DNA of 64,000 nt from Rhizobium sp. ZPR4 (GCF_040215725.1 NZ_CP157967.1:1736001-1800000); one strand, 5' to 3'. Counted from the stretch's first letter, positions 8,587 through 17,974 are shown. The notes: generated by a model from the sequence alone, not told the origin. Program-made: numbers and translations.

Positions 8587-9611
8587 TCCATCTTCAGGAT
8601 GATCTTGCCGAAGATCTGACGCGATTCCATCCGTTCCAGCGCCCGATCGATGTCATTGAAGCCAACTTCGGTATCGATGACCGGGTGTACGAGGCCACGT
8701 GCCATCTTCTGCATGGCATTGGCCATGTTCTCCATGCGGCAGCCGAAGGAGCCGAGCAGCTTAAGCTGCTGCTGGAAGAGCATCATTAGGTTCATTTCGG
8801 TCGAAACGCCTGAGGTCGAACCACAAGTGACGAGACGGCCGCCACGCTTCATGCAGAGCATGGAGCCGGCCCAGGTATCCTTGCCGACATGCTCGAAAAC
8901 GACGTCGACGCCCTTCTTCTTCGTCAGCTTGCGCACGACACCCTCGAAGCGGTCCGTGCGATAGTTGATGACGTGATCGGCACCCAGCGCCTTGGCCTTC
9001 TCGATCTTGTCGTCAGAGCCGACCGTGGTAATGACGGTGCAGCCGATCTTCTTAGCAAGCTGGATGGCAGCCGTGCCAATGCCTGAACCGCCGGCATGAA
9101 CGAGGATCGTCTCGCCGGGTTCGAGCTTGGCATTGTCGAACAGCATGTGCTCGACCGTGCCGAAGGTAACGGGCGCAAGAGCAGCACCGATCGCGTCGAC
9201 GCCGGGAGGGGCCGGAACCAGCAGGCGGGCCGGCAAATTGACCTTCTCCTGCGCGAAGCCATCAAGATGGAAGCCGTGCACGCCGCCGACATGTTCGCAT
9301 AGATTGTCGCGTCCCTCGCGGCAATGGCGGCAGAGACCGCAAGTGCGTGCGCCGTAGATCGACACCAGCTGACCCGGCAGGACATTGGCGACGCCCGGGC
9401 CGATCGCCTCGACCACGCCGGCAGCTTCCGCGCCGATGACCAGCGGCATCTTGCGCTTGGCGAACGCCATGCCGCGCCAGCCCCAGACGTCAATGTGATT
9501 GAGAGCGACGGCCTTGACGCGCAAAGTCACCTCACCGGCACCCGGCGCCTCCGGCTCCGGCAGATCGGTGATCTCAAGTTTGCGGTCGTCGATCAGTTGC
9601 AAAGCACGCAT
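8583..9611 (-). CDS. Zinc-type alcohol dehydrogenase of the lipid A VLCFA cluster
   Basis: Medium-chain dehydrogenase/reductase of 342 aa. The N-terminal GroES-like domain has GAEAAGVVEAIG and the structural-zinc Cys set TCGLCRHCREGRDNLC. The Rossmann domain has HAGGSGIGTAAIQLAKK (about residue 170). It lies between fabF1XL and lpxXL, and the same gene is found here in other rhizobial acpXL clusters. Its step is not established; oxidation or reduction at the omega-1 oxygen, or an enoyl-type reduction in elongation, are both possible. It overlaps lpxXL by 4 bp. Confidence 0.88.
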   Translation of the reverse strand: MRALQLIDDRKLEITDLPEPEAPGAGEVTLRVKAVALNHIDVWGWRGMAFAKRKMPLVIGAEAAGVVEAIGPGVANVLPGQLVSIYGARTCGLCRHCREGRDNLCEHVGGVHGFHLDGFAQEKVNLPARLLVPAPPGVDAIGAALAPVTFGTVEHMLFDNAKLEPGETILVHAGGSGIGTAAIQLAKKIGCTVITTVGSDDKIEKAKALGADHVINYRTDRFEGVVRKLTKKKGVDVVFEHVGKDTWAGSMLCMKRGGRLVTCGSTSGVSTEMNLMMLFQQQLKLLGSFGCRMENMANAMQKMARGLVHPVIDTEVGFNDIDRALERMESRQIFGKIILKMD

Positions 9612-9665
9612 GGCAAAGTCCCTCGCCTCTCGGGCGCAGTTAGTATCTGTTATTCAAAGGTCCGA

Positions 9666-10946
9666 TTAAGCCGGTTCAAGCGCCATGACAAGGCTGGCGT
9701 TCTGACCACCGAACCCGAAAGAGTTCGAAAGAACGGCATTCACCTGCTTTTCACGCTTCTTGTTCGGCACCACGTCGAGGTCGATCGACGGATCGGGGTT
9801 GTTGTAGTTGATGGTCGGCGGCAGCGTGCCGGTCAGCATGGTCTGCAGCGAGAACACTGCCTCGACCGCGCCCGCCGCTGTCAGCGTATGGCCGATCATC
9901 GACTTGTTCGACGAGACCGGAATGCTCGGAAGCCGCTCGCCGAAGACGGCGGACATGGCGCCATATTCCATCTTGTCGTTTTCCGGAGTCGAGGTGCCGT
10001 GAGCATTGATATAGCCGATATCGGTCTCCGCCATGCCGGCATCGGCCAATGCAGCACGGATCGTCGCGATCGCCGGGCCGCCGTCGGGCGAAGAACGGGT
10101 GCGGTGGAAGGAATCGGCCTTGTCGCCGGCGCCCTTCATGATGCCGAGGATCTTCGCGCCGCGCGCAACAGCCGCCTCGAGCGATTCCAGCACCAGCGTC
10201 GCAGCGCCTTCGGCGATGACGAAGCCGTCACGATCCTTGCTGAACGGCTTGGACGCCTTGGTCGGCGGATCGTTCTGCGTCGACAGCGCCGACAACAGCG
10301 AGAAGCGGATCAGTGCTTCGGCGCTCAGCGAGCCGTCGGTCGCAACTGTCAGCGCCCGCGTGGTGCGGCCCTGGCGGATTGCCTCGATGCCGAGTTGAAT
10401 CGCGGTTACGCCCGATGCACAGGCCGTCGACAGCGTTACCGGCAGCCCGCGGGTGCCGAAACGGTCGGCAAGACGCTCGGAAATGGCGCCGAAAAGAGCG
10501 GCTTCGTGGAAAGCGGGATCCGGGCGCTGGCGCATGGCGGCGAGGAAGCGCTCATAGGCATCGCCATCATGATCTGCCGGAGGAGAGCGGTCGGCCAATT
10601 CGAAGCGGGCGCTCCATTCTGGTTCGATCGGTGGCGCGGCCAGGAAGAGCGGCGCGTCGAAATCACCGGAAATGCCGGCCTGAGCCAAAGCTTCGATGGT
10701 CGTTTCGCGGGCAAAAGCGTAGGAGCGCTCGACGGCATTCGGAACGGGAATATCGATGAAATCCACCGTGCCGGCGATGCGTGTCGAAAGCCCGTCCGTC
10801 GGGAAGCGCGTGATGCCGTGAATGCCCGACGTGCCCGAAGACAGCGCATTCCAGTTATCCTGCAGGCCCTGCCCCAGCGACGTGATGATCCCCATGCCGG
10901 TGACGGCGACGATCGGACGTCCGAGATGATCCTTGTAAGCGGTCAT
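9666..10946 (-). CDS. fabF1XL: Beta-ketoacyl-ACP synthase FabF1XL (complete catalytic triad)
   Basis: KAS-II-type condensing enzyme of 426 aa from the ATG at 10946 (MTAYKDHLGRPIVAVTGMGI), with AGGAACAGGA upstream. The triad is intact: Cys176 in STACASG, His316 in NAHGTSTPEND and His353 in SNKSMIGHTLTAAG. It should carry out the elongation steps that make the C28 acyl chain on AcpXL. Its neighbour FabF2XL, 10 bp upstream in the operon, lacks two of these residues, so FabF1XL is expected to be the catalytic partner. Confidence 0.93.
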   Translation of the reverse strand: MTAYKDHLGRPIVAVTGMGIITSLGQGLQDNWNALSSGTSGIHGITRFPTDGLSTRIAGTVDFIDIPVPNAVERSYAFARETTIEALAQAGISGDFDAPLFLAAPPIEPEWSARFELADRSPPADHDGDAYERFLAAMRQRPDPAFHEAALFGAISERLADRFGTRGLPVTLSTACASGVTAIQLGIEAIRQGRTTRALTVATDGSLSAEALIRFSLLSALSTQNDPPTKASKPFSKDRDGFVIAEGAATLVLESLEAAVARGAKILGIMKGAGDKADSFHRTRSSPDGGPAIATIRAALADAGMAETDIGYINAHGTSTPENDKMEYGAMSAVFGERLPSIPVSSNKSMIGHTLTAAGAVEAVFSLQTMLTGTLPPTINYNNPDPSIDLDVVPNKKREKQVNAVLSNSFGFGGQNASLVMALEPA

Positions 10947-10956
10947 GTCCTGTTCC

Positions 10957-12162
10957 TCACGCTTCAGCTGATAGTACGGCGATGCCTTCGCCGCGCGCAT
11001 GGCCGACAGTCGTGACTACGGCCTTGCGGGCACCCGTCGCCATCGGCTTTTCATGTGCGGCATCGAAAGGCGGCACCTTGGCCTGATTGGCCACAGCGAG
11101 TGCCGCAAAGGCAAGCCCAAGCGGGAATTGGCTTTCTAGTCCATGGCCGGAAACGCCGGAATAGGCACGAATGGCCGAGCCCGGAAGCTGCGCTTCGAGT
11201 ACCGCCTTTTCGCGTTGAGCAAGATCGGAGATCGCCGACGTGCCGGAGAAAACAATGGTCGTCTCGCCTGCCCCTTGCTTGGCAGGCGCGAGCATGCGCT
11301 CCAGCCGCGCTTCGAACTTGCCCTCGTCGCGCCGGCCGCGATCGCCCTCGACCGCATCGATGGTCGCATAGATATGCGCGCCGCGACCTTCGGCATGCGC
11401 ACGCGATTCAAGAACGAGGAAGGCGCTCAGCGATCCCATGATCATGCCGCCGCCGTCTTGCGGCTTGCGCGACCAGATTGGATGCCAGTCGCCGATTGCA
11501 TGCGCGTTGATCGATTCGATCAGCAGGATCATGTCGAGCCGCTCGGCGGAAAATGCGCCGCCTACCAGGGCATGGCTCGACTCGCCCGACTTGATGCGAT
11601 GGAACGCTGTTTCGACGGCGGAAATGCCGGAGGCTTCTTCGCCCATGAAGGTGCGCGACGAACCCGTGACCTTGTGGACGATCGAAATGTTGCCGGCAAG
11701 CAGGTTCGAGAGCTGCGCCAGGAACAGGGTCGGCCGCAATTCGGTGGTGAGCTTCTCGTTCAAGAGCAGCTCACGGTCGTTGCGCTTGAGGCCTTCGTTG
11801 ACGATCAGCGTGTCGACATTGGTGTCGCGCTCGCCGCCGCCAGCTGCAACGATCATATCCATGGTGCCGCAGGCTTCCAGATCATCCTTGAAGCCGGCAT
11901 CGTCGAGAGCGAGACCGGCGGTGAAGACGCCGATGCGCTGCCAGTTTTCCATCTGGCGCTGATCGCCGCGCTTCGGAATCTGCTGCGACCAGTCGATCTC
12001 AGGCAGCGGATGCACGGGATAGGGCTTGAATTTCTCGGTTTCGACGATGGTCGGCGGCGCCTTGTCCGCCTTCAGCAGGGCGACATGCGCGTCCTTGCCA
12101 ACGCCTTGGCAGGTAACAATGCCAATACCCGTGATGACCACATCATTCTGAGCCTTGCTCAT
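10957..12162 (-). CDS. fabF2XL: Ketosynthase homologue FabF2XL lacking the catalytic Cys
   Basis: KAS-like protein of 401 aa (MSKAQNDVVITGIGIVTCQG). The thiolase fold is kept, but the active site is not: where FabF1XL has TACASG (Cys176), this protein has GEEASG, placing Glu at 176. The first catalytic His is Ser (FSGTSA, Ser306 against His316), while the second is kept (SGVSGHGLES, His340). It therefore cannot condense by the normal Cys mechanism. By analogy with chain-length factors of type II polyketide synthases it may pair with FabF1XL and set chain length. It lies between fabZXL and fabF1XL. Confidence 0.9.
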   Translation of the reverse strand: MSKAQNDVVITGIGIVTCQGVGKDAHVALLKADKAPPTIVETEKFKPYPVHPLPEIDWSQQIPKRGDQRQMENWQRIGVFTAGLALDDAGFKDDLEACGTMDMIVAAGGGERDTNVDTLIVNEGLKRNDRELLLNEKLTTELRPTLFLAQLSNLLAGNISIVHKVTGSSRTFMGEEASGISAVETAFHRIKSGESSHALVGGAFSAERLDMILLIESINAHAIGDWHPIWSRKPQDGGGMIMGSLSAFLVLESRAHAEGRGAHIYATIDAVEGDRGRRDEGKFEARLERMLAPAKQGAGETTIVFSGTSAISDLAQREKAVLEAQLPGSAIRAYSGVSGHGLESQFPLGLAFAALAVANQAKVPPFDAAHEKPMATGARKAVVTTVGHARGEGIAVLSAEA

Positions 12163-12205
12163 TCATCAATCCTCTTCGAATGCGGCGCCGATCAAGCCGG
12201 CAGCA

Positions 12206-12679
12206 TCAACCGTTGGCGGCGATCGCGTCGAGAAGCCCGACCTCGCCTGCCCGCTTACGCACGATATCGCCGAGCGGCACCTCATTAAACGGCATGGTGC
12301 GCAGCTTCAACTGCGCATCGCAAACCTTCTTTCCGGCAATGGCGATGCGCGCCTTGGTGACGGCGAAGCCCGAGCCCTCATGTTCCAGATCGGCCTCGAT
12401 ATCGAGTTCGGCTTCCGGCTCCACGAAGGTGCGCATCTTGGCGCCATCGACCGACATCAGAAACGGCATATAGGTAAATTTCGTCGCCGCAAGCACCAGC
12501 ATACCCGAGGCCTGCGCCATCGTTTCGATAAGGAGAACGCCAGGAACGAGCGGCATGCCTGGGAAATGGCCTTCGAAGACCGGGCTTTTCGCCGGAACGA
12601 CGGAACGAGCCTTCAAATGACCTTTGGACAGATCGACGGACTCGATCCTGTCGATCATCTGGAAATATTCCAGCAGCAT
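12206..12679 (-). CDS. fabZXL: 3-hydroxyacyl-ACP dehydratase FabZXL
   Basis: Hot-dog-fold dehydratase of 157 aa. The signature HFPGMPLVPGVLLIETMAQ (residues about 38-56) contains the catalytic His and Glu. The start is the ATG at 12679, with GGAGG five bases upstream; a TTG one codon earlier is too close to this site. It removes water from 3-hydroxyacyl-AcpXL during C28 chain elongation. Second gene of the acpXL cluster, separated from acpXL by 123 bp that hold a strong hairpin. Confidence 0.93.
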   Translation of the reverse strand: MLLEYFQMIDRIESVDLSKGHLKARSVVPAKSPVFEGHFPGMPLVPGVLLIETMAQASGMLVLAATKFTYMPFLMSVDGAKMRTFVEPEAELDIEADLEHEGSGFAVTKARIAIAGKKVCDAQLKLRTMPFNEVPLGDIVRKRAGEVGLLDAIAANG

Positions 12680-12747
12680 CAACGCCTCCGATCCAACCCG
12701 GCAAGGCAGGATGCTGCGGGCGGGATACGCTATTTAAGAATGAAACC

Positions 12748-12778
12748 GCCCGGCCGCCATATTCAAAGGCGGCTGGGC
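12748..12778 (-). other. Intercistronic hairpin between acpXL and fabZXL
   Basis: On the minus strand, GCCCAGCCGCC and GGCGGCCGGGC pair with a single A-C mismatch around a nine-base loop. No T-run follows in the direction of transcription. It may stabilise the acpXL transcript or partly terminate it, raising AcpXL over the enzymes. It sits 24 bp after the acpXL stop. Confidence 0.5.
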
Positions 12779-12802
12779 GTCAAAAAAATGCAAGGATGTC
12801 GC

Positions 12803-13081
12803 TCAGCCCTTGGCGGCGCGCAACTCATCGATCTTGGCACAGAGATTCTTCAGCACGAAGTACTCTTCGGTCGAGACCTTGCCTTCGTTGACTTCCTGCG
12901 TCCACTGCTCGAGCGGGATCTTGATGCCGAATTCCTTGTCGATCGCGAAAACGATATCCAGGAAGTCCAGGCTGTCGATGCCGAGGTCGTCGATCGTGTG
13001 GCTATCCGGGGTGATCGTGTCACGGTCGATTTCGCTGGTTTCAGCGATGATGTCGGCAACTTTGTCAAATGTAGCAGTCAC
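12803..13081 (-). CDS. acpXL: Specialised acyl carrier protein AcpXL
   Basis: Acyl carrier protein of 92 aa, the carrier for the very-long-chain acyl group of rhizobial lipid A. The phosphopantetheine site is [15 protein letters not shown] (Ser near residue 38). The sequence matches AcpXL closely as remembered ([20 protein letters not shown] at the N-terminus). The start must be GTG at 13079-13081, with AAGAGG nine bases upstream; the nearby ATG at 13085 is out of frame. First gene of the cluster; the 220 bp upstream should hold the promoter. Confidence 0.95.
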   Translation of the reverse strand: MTATFDKVADIIAETSEIDRDTITPDSHTIDDLGIDSLDFLDIVFAIDKEFGIKIPLEQWTQEVNEGKVSTEEYFVLKNLCAKIDELRAAKG

Positions 13082-13303
13082 TGCCCATACCTCTTGAAAT
13101 AATAATTCATCCCCCTCATAGGGAAATCCATTCCAAAAGCCAATGGTTTCCACCAGAAACCCCGGCAATTTGGCAAGCCACTGTTGCGCAAACAGCAAAA
13201 ATGACAGTTGCGTCACAATGACGAAATTGTGCGCGACATGGACGCGAGATGCGGCAGCATTGCGGCCAAACCGCGATGACGAAGCACGCCGGTTGGCGAA
13301 AGA

Positions 13304-13732
13304 TCACTCGCTGATCACGATACGGGTATTGTGAAGCCCGGCATCCGATGCCATCGCGAAGAAGGTGGCGGCATTGCGGGTATCGAGCCGCACGCAGCCA
13401 TGCGATGCCGGCCGGCCGAGTTGCCGCACCTCATAGGTGCCGTGAATGGCATAGCCGCCATTGAAGAACACCGCATAAGGCATCGGCGCATCGTCATATT
13501 TCTTCGAGCGGTGATCTTTCGACAGCCACTTGGCCGTGTAGGAGCCGGTCGGCGTCACATAGCCTCTACGCGCCGTCGACACTCGCCAGCGATACTTCAG
13601 AGCTCCATCCTCGGAAACGGTCATTGTTTGCGATCGAAGATCGACCACTGCAACAACAGTTCCGGCATGGGCCGAAACGGTGTGGAATTGCATGCACAGA
13701 CATGCCGTTACTGCCAACGCGATACGCTTCAT
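13304..13732 (-). CDS. L,D-transpeptidase (YkuD domain)
   Basis: Secreted protein of 142 aa starting MKRIALAVTACLCMQFHTVS, with a signal peptide ending near AHA and a GGAGGGG site before the ATG. The YkuD motif is complete: the His of IHGTYE and the SHGCVRL nucleophile motif (Cys). Such enzymes make 3-3 peptidoglycan cross-links or anchor proteins to peptidoglycan in the periplasm. It is small, essentially a bare catalytic domain. It stands alone between acpXL and cobD. Confidence 0.9.
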   Translation of the reverse strand: MKRIALAVTACLCMQFHTVSAHAGTVVAVVDLRSQTMTVSEDGALKYRWRVSTARRGYVTPTGSYTAKWLSKDHRSKKYDDAPMPYAVFFNGGYAIHGTYEVRQLGRPASHGCVRLDTRNAATFFAMASDAGLHNTRIVISE

Positions 13733-13849
13733 CTTGCCCCTCCGACTGTTTGCTTCCTCTCGAAGCAATTCAGACGATGGGAGAGTCTATCGCTATGCTG
13801 ATTATACCAAATTAATACATATAGTGAGCGATTGCTTAATTTGGGGCAC

Positions 13850-14830
13850 TCACAGCAGCAGCAGGAATCCCAGGAAAGCGAGAAGCGTCAGCATCGAGCA
13901 TGCGGAATAGAAGATGGAAATGCCGGATTCGATATCGTTGACCGTAGCAGTGTCCCGGCCGGCGCCGTTGATCATCGGCTCGCGCACGAGCTCGCCGCCA
14001 TAGATTCGCGGGCCGGCGAGCTGGATATCAAGCGCACCGGCCATGGCGGCCTCGGGCCTGCCGGAATTGGGCGAACGATGCAACCCGCCATCGCGGACGG
14101 CGATGCGGATGGCATTTCCAAGCGCGGAGATTCCTCGTTTGATCAGAGCACCGGCAGCAATCAGCAGGATGGACAGACGCGCGGCCGGCCAGTTGGCGAT
14201 ATCGTCGAGGCGCGCGGCGGCCCGGCCGAAATCGACATAGGTCTCGGATTTGTGGCCGATCATCGAATCGGCGGTGTTGAGCATCTTGTAGAAAAACAGG
14301 CCCGGCAGGCCGAAAACGCCGTACCACAGCGCCGGAGCGACGACGCCGTCGGAAAAGTTCTCGGCAAGGCTTTCGATAGCCGCACGGCAGATACCCGGCT
14401 CATCCAGCGTCTCGGGATCGCGGCCAACGATACGCGATACGGCAAGACGCCCACCTTCGAGACCATCGGAACGCAATGCCCGCGACACCTCGCCGACATG
14501 ATCGGCAAGGCTTTTCTGCGCCATGAAAACCGCCACAAGCGCAGCCTCGACCAAGATACCGAGCCAGCCGAAGAAGGCAAGAAACCCATGAATGGCCCAG
14601 CCGGCGATCACGGCTCCCATGAGCAGCGCGACGATCGACATAAGCCCGTTGCGACGGCGCAGGACGCCCGGCAGGTGTTTTGCGTTGAACCGGCGGTCGA
14701 AAGATGAAATCGCGTTGCCGAACAGCACGACCGGATGCGGAAAGCGCTGCCAAAGCCAGTCGGGATCGCCGACGATGCGATCGAGCAGCAAAGCAAGGAC
14801 CAGAATGAGCAAATGTTCGTCGGCGGTCAT
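13850..14830 (-). CDS. cobD: Adenosylcobinamide-phosphate synthase CobD (CbiB)
   Basis: Inner-membrane enzyme of 326 aa that joins the aminopropanol arm to adenosylcobyric acid. It starts MTADEHLLILVLALLLDRIV at the ATG that overlaps the cobC stop (ATGA). Family motifs are DRIVGDPDWLWQRFPHPV, SRIVGRDPETLDEPG, ESLAENFSDGVVAPALWYGV and NTADSMIGHKSE, with several hydrophobic segments. Last gene of the cobA-cobB-cobC-cobD operon on the minus strand. Confidence 0.94.
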   Translation of the reverse strand: MTADEHLLILVLALLLDRIVGDPDWLWQRFPHPVVLFGNAISSFDRRFNAKHLPGVLRRRNGLMSIVALLMGAVIAGWAIHGFLAFFGWLGILVEAALVAVFMAQKSLADHVGEVSRALRSDGLEGGRLAVSRIVGRDPETLDEPGICRAAIESLAENFSDGVVAPALWYGVFGLPGLFFYKMLNTADSMIGHKSETYVDFGRAAARLDDIANWPAARLSILLIAAGALIKRGISALGNAIRIAVRDGGLHRSPNSGRPEAAMAGALDIQLAGPRIYGGELVREPMINGAGRDTATVNDIESGISIFYSACSMLTLLAFLGFLLLL

Positions 14831-15825
14831 GGCGAATAATCCTTTAGTACCCCGGCGAGTCTTTCGTCCGCCCCCTCGTCCAGAGCCAGCCCGAAACGCA
14901 GCCAATTGCGCGCATAATCGAACTTGCGGACCAGAATATGATGACGGCAGAGATGCGTATATATGCCCTCGGCGCGGTCGTCTGCAACCAGTGCAAATAG
15001 GGCCGTGCCTCCCGCGACATCCAGCCTCGAGCGCTGGAGAACCGCCTCCAGCGCCGAATGCCGGTGAAGAATGCGGTTTCGGATGGCGCTTGTGTCGCTT
15101 TCCATGAGGGAAGCTGCAATCGAAAGGGCCGGGCCGGAAACCGCCCAGGGCCCGAGCCAATCCTCGAAACGAGCCATGATCGAGGCTTCAGCAATCACGA
15201 AACCCAGCCGCAGGCCGGCCAGGCCGAAAAATTTTCCGAAGGAACGGAAGATAATGAGGTTCGGCATCGCGGCGGCAAAAGGCGCCATGCTTGCCTTCGG
15301 TTCGATATCGCCGAAAGCCTCGTCGACCAGAAGAATGCCGTCGTGCTTGCGCTGCCTGTCATGCAGCTCCCGCAGCTGCTCGACCGACAGGGTCCGCCCA
15401 TCGGGATTGTTCGGGTTGACGGCGACCACGAGGCTGTCGGCGGCGGTGAGTTCGGCAATTGTCGAAACCTGGCGAACCTGCAGGCCGGCCAGCGTGAAGG
15501 CGCGCGCATATTCGCCATAGGTCGGCGAGAGGATCGCGACACTGCCGCCGGTCACGAACCTCGGAAGCAATTGGATGACCGATTGCGTGCCGGGAACCGG
15601 CAATGGCGAGATATCGCCGCTGCGATAATAGCCACTCGCCGCCTCACGCGCCCGCTCCTGCAAGTATTGATCGGGCAGCCGATGCCATGCGGCAATGGGA
15701 ATCTCGGGCAACGAAACCGGATTGGGGTTGATGCCGGTCGACAGATCCAGCCATTCCTCCGGACGTCCGCCATATTGGCGCGCCGCCGCAGTGATGCCGC
15801 CGCCATGGATGATCCTGTTGGTCAT
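14827..15825 (-). CDS. cobC: Threonine-phosphate decarboxylase CobC
   Basis: PLP-dependent class I/II aminotransferase-fold enzyme of 332 aa that provides (R)-1-amino-2-propanol phosphate for the cobalamin lower arm. N-terminal IIHGGGITAAARQYGG and LDLSTGINPNP are typical; NPNNPDGR binds the substrate carboxylate, and the PLP Lys is in SFGKFFGLAGLRLGF. It overlaps cobB and cobD by 4 bp each. Confidence 0.93.
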   Translation of the reverse strand: MTNRIIHGGGITAAARQYGGRPEEWLDLSTGINPNPVSLPEIPIAAWHRLPDQYLQERAREAASGYYRSGDISPLPVPGTQSVIQLLPRFVTGGSVAILSPTYGEYARAFTLAGLQVRQVSTIAELTAADSLVVAVNPNNPDGRTLSVEQLRELHDRQRKHDGILLVDEAFGDIEPKASMAPFAAAMPNLIIFRSFGKFFGLAGLRLGFVIAEASIMARFEDWLGPWAVSGPALSIAASLMESDTSAIRNRILHRHSALEAVLQRSRLDVAGGTALFALVADDRAEGIYTHLCRHHILVRKFDYARNWLRFGLALDEGADERLAGVLKDYSP

Positions 15826-17129
15826 GCGGCTTCACCGGCGAGATCGATCAGGTGCATATAGGAACCGGCGACATTGGCGCGTTGCAGACCAGCTGCACCG
15901 AGATCGCTATCGAGCGCGTCCCTGACCGCAAACAGGCGGTCCGCCTCGCCTTCCGATACGATCGTCGAATAGTGAAACTCATGCGCCGTCATCGGCTTCT
16001 CAAAGAAGGAACCGGCAAGCGGCACCACGCGCCGATAGCCTAAATGACGCTGCCGTTTCTCGTAGCTGGTCACGACGGGCAAGAGGCCGAGCATCCCGTG
16101 ACGGACGCCTGCCGCATCCACAAGACCCTCGCCAAGCACCATGTACCCGCCGCACTCGCCATAGATGCGCGCACCGCGCGCCGCCGCTGCCTTCAAACCA
16201 CCCTTGAAATGCTGGGCGGCGGCAAGCTTTTCGGCATGCAATTCCGGATAGCCGCCCGGCAGATAGACGGCATCGGCGTCGGCCGAAGGGGCTTCGTCCG
16301 CGAGCGGCGAAAAGAAGGATATTTCCGCGCCGCGTCGCTTCCAGCCGAGCAGCATATGCTCGTAGCAGAAGGCGAAGGCGATATCCCGCGCTACGGCAAT
16401 GCGCTGGCCGAACGGCATCAGGCGGGCGATATTGGCAACCGAAGGACGGACGACATGCTGCTGCGCCGCCCGCAAGAGCAGCTCGAAATCGCAGGCCTTC
16501 GACACGACCTCCGCGGCCGCCTCGATAAATTGCTCGAGCGCCCCGTGCTCTCCCGCCTGAACCAGGCCGAGATGCCGCTCCGGCAATGCCAGGCTGGCAT
16601 CACTGCGGATAACGGCGACGACGGGCATACGCACCGCATTTAATGCCTGACGCAGCATTTTCTCATGCCTGTCGCTGGCAACGCGATTGAGCACAACACC
16701 AGCGATGCGGATATCGGCGCGAAAATTGGCAAACCCGCTGACGACGGCCGCAACCGATTGCGACATGCGCGAGCAATCGACGACGAGCACAACGGACAGG
16801 CCGAGCAAGGCGGCGAGATCGGCCGGCGTACCCGTGCCGTCGGCAGCGCCATCGAAGAGGCCCATCATCCCCTCGATAACGAGCATCCGTCCGCCGGCAC
16901 GATGAAGCGCGGCGTTCGCGGAAATGAGTTCGGCGCGCATGGCCCAGGGATCGAAGTTGAGGCAGGCTGATCCGACCGCTGCCGCATGAAAGGCGGGATC
17001 GATATAGTCCGGTCCGGCCTTGCCGGATGCGACCGCAACACCCTTGTTTCGCAGCGCTCGCAGCAGACCGAGCGTAAATGTGGTCTTGCCGGAGCCGGAA
17101 GAGGGTGCCGCGATCAGGAGGCCGCTCAT
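15822..17129 (-). CDS. cobB: Hydrogenobyrinic acid a,c-diamide synthase CobB
   Basis: Glutamine-dependent amidotransferase of 435 aa. The N-terminal ATP domain has APSSGSGKTTFTLGLL and GKAGPDYIDPAFH. The C-terminal glutaminase has the Cys of YGECGGYMVLGEG and the AHEFHYS segment. In the aerobic route it amidates the a and c side chains of hydrogenobyrinic acid before cobalt insertion by CobNST. It overlaps cobA and cobC by 4 bp each. Confidence 0.94.
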   Translation of the reverse strand: MSGLLIAAPSSGSGKTTFTLGLLRALRNKGVAVASGKAGPDYIDPAFHAAAVGSACLNFDPWAMRAELISANAALHRAGGRMLVIEGMMGLFDGAADGTGTPADLAALLGLSVVLVVDCSRMSQSVAAVVSGFANFRADIRIAGVVLNRVASDRHEKMLRQALNAVRMPVVAVIRSDASLALPERHLGLVQAGEHGALEQFIEAAAEVVSKACDFELLLRAAQQHVVRPSVANIARLMPFGQRIAVARDIAFAFCYEHMLLGWKRRGAEISFFSPLADEAPSADADAVYLPGGYPELHAEKLAAAQHFKGGLKAAAARGARIYGECGGYMVLGEGLVDAAGVRHGMLGLLPVVTSYEKRQRHLGYRRVVPLAGSFFEKPMTAHEFHYSTIVSEGEADRLFAVRDALDSDLGAAGLQRANVAGSYMHLIDLAGEAA

Positions 17130-17974
17130 GCCGGCACCTTATGTCCGCTTTCGCCCGGCCTTTCGGCTGCCGGCACCAGCATGCGGCCTGAAAGCGCGCC
17201 CAACCAATCGAGCGACGGCCGCAGTTTCACCACCTCGCCGACAACGACAATCGCGGGCGGCTCGAGGCCGGAGGCTTCGACATCTTGAAGCGCAAGCCCA
17301 AGCGTCGTTTCCAATACCTGTTGAGAGGGCGTAGCCGCGTTGCAAACGAAGGCAACAGGCTCGTCAGCCGAGCGGCCGGCAGCGATGAGATTGGCGCTGA
17401 TCTGGGCAATGTGCTTCATCGCCATATACATGACGATGACGGGTGATCCTCTGCCGATTGCTTCCCAGTCGATCGCATCCGGTACGACACCGGACGAATC
17501 ATGGCCGGTCAGGAAGGTGACGGCGTGGTTGACGTCGCGATGGGTCACGGGAATACCGGCATAGGCAAGACCGCCAATCCCGGCCGTAATACCAGGCACG
17601 ATGCGGAAGGGAATGCCATGCTGGACGAGCATCAGCGCTTCCTCGCCGCCGCGCCCGAACACGAAGGGATCGCCACCCTTCAGCCGCAGAACACGCTTGC
17701 CGGCGCGCGCCAACTCCACCAGCCGCAGCGAGATATCCCGTTGCTTGGCCGACGGCTTGCCGCCGCGCTTGCCGGCATATTCCAGAACGGCGCCTGGGCG
17801 CGCGAGTTTCAGGCAATCTTCGTTGACGAGCGCATCATGCACGATGATATCTGCCTCGGCCAATCCCTTGGCGGCCAGCAGGGTCAAAAGCCCCGGATCG
17901 CCCGGCCCGGCGCCGACAAGCCAGACGGACCCCGGCTCGAGGACCGGCAGATTGGAAAAGGCGGTATCGTTCAT
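17126..17974 (-). CDS. cobA: Uroporphyrinogen-III C-methyltransferase CobA
   Basis: SAM-dependent methyltransferase of 282 aa that makes precorrin-2. It shows WLVGAGPGDPGLLTLLA, LRLKGGDPFVFGRGGEEA and GIPVTHRDVN, the SUMT signatures. The ATG at 17974 (MNDTAFSNLPVLEPG) is the family start; more upstream frame exists but is not family-like. First gene of cobABCD. About 250 bp upstream carry no recognisable B12 riboswitch, so control of this operon differs from that of cobPWNO. Confidence 0.94.
   Translation of the reverse strand: MNDTAFSNLPVLEPGSVWLVGAGPGDPGLLTLLAAKGLAEADIIVHDALVNEDCLKLARPGAVLEYAGKRGGKPSAKQRDISLRLVELARAGKRVLRLKGGDPFVFGRGGEEALMLVQHGIPFRIVPGITAGIGGLAYAGIPVTHRDVNHAVTFLTGHDSSGVVPDAIDWEAIGRGSPVIVMYMAMKHIAQISANLIAAGRSADEPVAFVCNAATPSQQVLETTLGLALQDVEASGLEPPAIVVVGEVVKLRPSLDWLGALSGRMLVPAAERPGESGHKVPA

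Noticed and set aside
9324..11015. 563-codon open frame on the plus strand opposite adh and fabF1XL
   Set aside because: Antisense shadow: low-complexity Arg/Asp/Gly composition, and both minus-strand genes have intact catalytic motifs.
13083..13085. ATG just upstream of acpXL as its start
   Set aside because: It is out of frame with AcpXL and meets a stop after a few codons; the GTG at 13081 gives the 92-aa family length.
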